A stretch of 64,000 nt of DNA from contig JAPLGO010000016.1 in the NCBI GenBank assembly GCA_026390115.1, forward strand, positions 124,001 through 188,000. Direction: 5' to 3'. This stretch comes from Campylobacterales bacterium (GTDB taxonomy: Bacteria > Campylobacterota > Campylobacteria > Campylobacterales > Sulfurimonadaceae). The notes beneath the pieces were generated by a model, which was not told the DNA's origin, did no database searches, and worked only from the letters and a program-made list of their open reading frames with translations. Position 1 is the first letter of the stretch. Each line of letters begins with the position of its first letter. Shown in pieces: positions 63,188-64,000 of this stretch. Both the position numbers and the translations under genes were made by a program.

Positions 63188-64000
63188 TTATTTTTCTCCT
63201 TCCATTTTTACCCATTTTTGGGCAATTCTAACAGCATTTGTAGCAGCGCCGACTCTCAGGTTGTCTGCAACTACAAACATGTGAATCATGTTTTTTCGAA
63301 AGTTGTCATTTCTAATGCGACCGACGAAAGTTTCATTTTTATCTACACTGCTAATAGGCATAGGATAGATTGATTCAAATGGTTTGTCTAAAATCACGAT
63401 GTTTGGAGCTTTACTTAATATTTCTCTCACTTTATCTGCTTCGACATCGCAGCCAAAAGTGAGAGTAAGTGCTTCTGCATGTCCTCTCAAAGTAGGAACA
63501 CGAACACAGGTGGCACTCAGTTCTATATTTTTGTGCATGATTTTAGTTGTCTCATTCACCATTTTCATTTCCTCTTTTGTGTATCCGTTGTCTGTAAAGA
63601 GATCTATTTGAGGGATAACATTGAGAGCTATTTGGTGTTTAAAAGATTTATGCTCTGACTGGTCAAGTTTAAATGTAAAAAAGTCTTGCATCTGTCTTAC
63701 AAGCTCTTCCATGGCAGTTTTTCCTGCTCCAGAAGTAGCTTGATAGGTGCTAACATCCACTCTCTTCAAGTCATATGCTTCATCAAGAGGCTTAAGTGCT
63801 TGAACCATCTGAATAGTCGAGCAGTTTGGATTAGCGATGATTCCTGTTTCTCTCCATTTTGCAATATCTTCAGGATTTACCTCTGGAACAACCAACGGCA
63901 CATTCGTATCCATTCTAAAGTGTGAAGTATTATCAATAACAACAGCCCCGGCTTCTACGGCATAGGGAGCAAACTCGGCACTCACGCTTCCTCCGGCGCT
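63188..64000 (-). CDS. asd: Aspartate-semialdehyde dehydrogenase, C-terminal part
   Basis: The frame runs off the window end, so the N-terminal NADP-binding part is outside. Visible are SAEFAPYAVEAGAVVIDNTSHFRMDTNVPLVVPEVNPEDI and the catalytic Cys in IIANPNCSTIQMVQALKPL. Then YQATSGAGKTAMEEL, the substrate-binding RVPTLRGHAEALT with catalytic His, and VADNLRVGAATNAVRIAQKW close to the end follow. It makes aspartate semialdehyde for lysine, threonine and methionine synthesis. Confidence 0.95.
   Translation of the reverse strand, partial: SAGGSVSAEFAPYAVEAGAVVIDNTSHFRMDTNVPLVVPEVNPEDIAKWRETGIIANPNCSTIQMVQALKPLDEAYDLKRVDVSTYQATSGAGKTAMEELVRQMQDFFTFKLDQSEHKSFKHQIALNVIPQIDLFTDNGYTKEEMKMVNETTKIMHKNIELSATCVRVPTLRGHAEALTLTFGCDVEADKVREILSKAPNIVILDKPFESIYPMPISSVDKNETFVGRIRNDNFRKNMIHMFVVADNLRVGAATNAVRIAQKWVKMEGEK

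Overview
The window looks like chromosomal DNA of a Campylobacterota (epsilonproteobacterial) species, most likely Sulfurimonas or a close relative. The grounds are the AT-rich base use, a frdCAB operon in epsilonproteobacterial order, a fused ispDF gene next to an HP1021/Cj1608-type atypical response regulator and a Sat-like gene, short ExbB proteins, a CheB without receiver domain, and very many sensory genes. No tRNA, rRNA, CRISPR array or prophage was seen.

Region 1 (1-12850, minus strand) is a molybdenum-type uptake locus. It runs from a tonB at 11862 through a periplasmic binding protein, a TonB-dependent receptor, a FecCD-type permease, its ATPase, modD, exbB, exbD, a second tonB, a DUF438 protein, a methyltransferase, a luciferase-family oxidoreductase, a molbindin and a second receptor. 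Two CGTTATAT-N8-ATATAACG palindromes (ModE-type operators) precede it, and modE itself lies just upstream. The proximal half is intact. The distal half is decaying: exbD and tonB-2 are truncated at a shared junction, the oxidoreductase has an internal deletion plus a frameshift, and the last receptor has an in-frame TAA at codon 48.

Region 2 (12873-22658) holds a znuABC zinc importer operon with a DUF1007-NicO metal exporter carrying an in-frame tandem repeat, an S4 protein, an ArsRS-like two-component system beside an EF-hand protein, a DUF445 protein, an orphan ModA-like protein and a rhodanese. Region 3 (22644-29079) is a two-component system followed by a TolC-MFP-FtsX-type ABC export operon. 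Region 4 (29104-39047) is signalling: CheR, CheB, two chemoreceptors, a diguanylate cyclase overlapping a periplasmic binding protein, and a small membrane protein with no ATG, GTG or TTG at its likely start.

Region 5 (39143-49301) has frdCAB, gdhA, a scar holding an IS200/IS605 transposase remnant and a probable 5'-nucleotidase remnant, a TPR/glycosyltransferase-like gene, and a TorD/ferredoxin/AroE-like/hypothetical cluster that looks like molybdoenzyme maturation without its enzyme. Two copies of a structured repeat, with base changes that preserve pairing, bracket the gdhA-to-TorD block in direct orientation. Region 6 (49310-64000) is mainly core genes (pgpA, Sat-like, atypical regulator, ispDF, thiC, mrp, hemE, yqhA, asd), interrupted by a NIT-domain hybrid kinase, a separate Hpt protein and a receiver-PAS-HD-GYP protein that plausibly form one phosphorelay to c-di-GMP.
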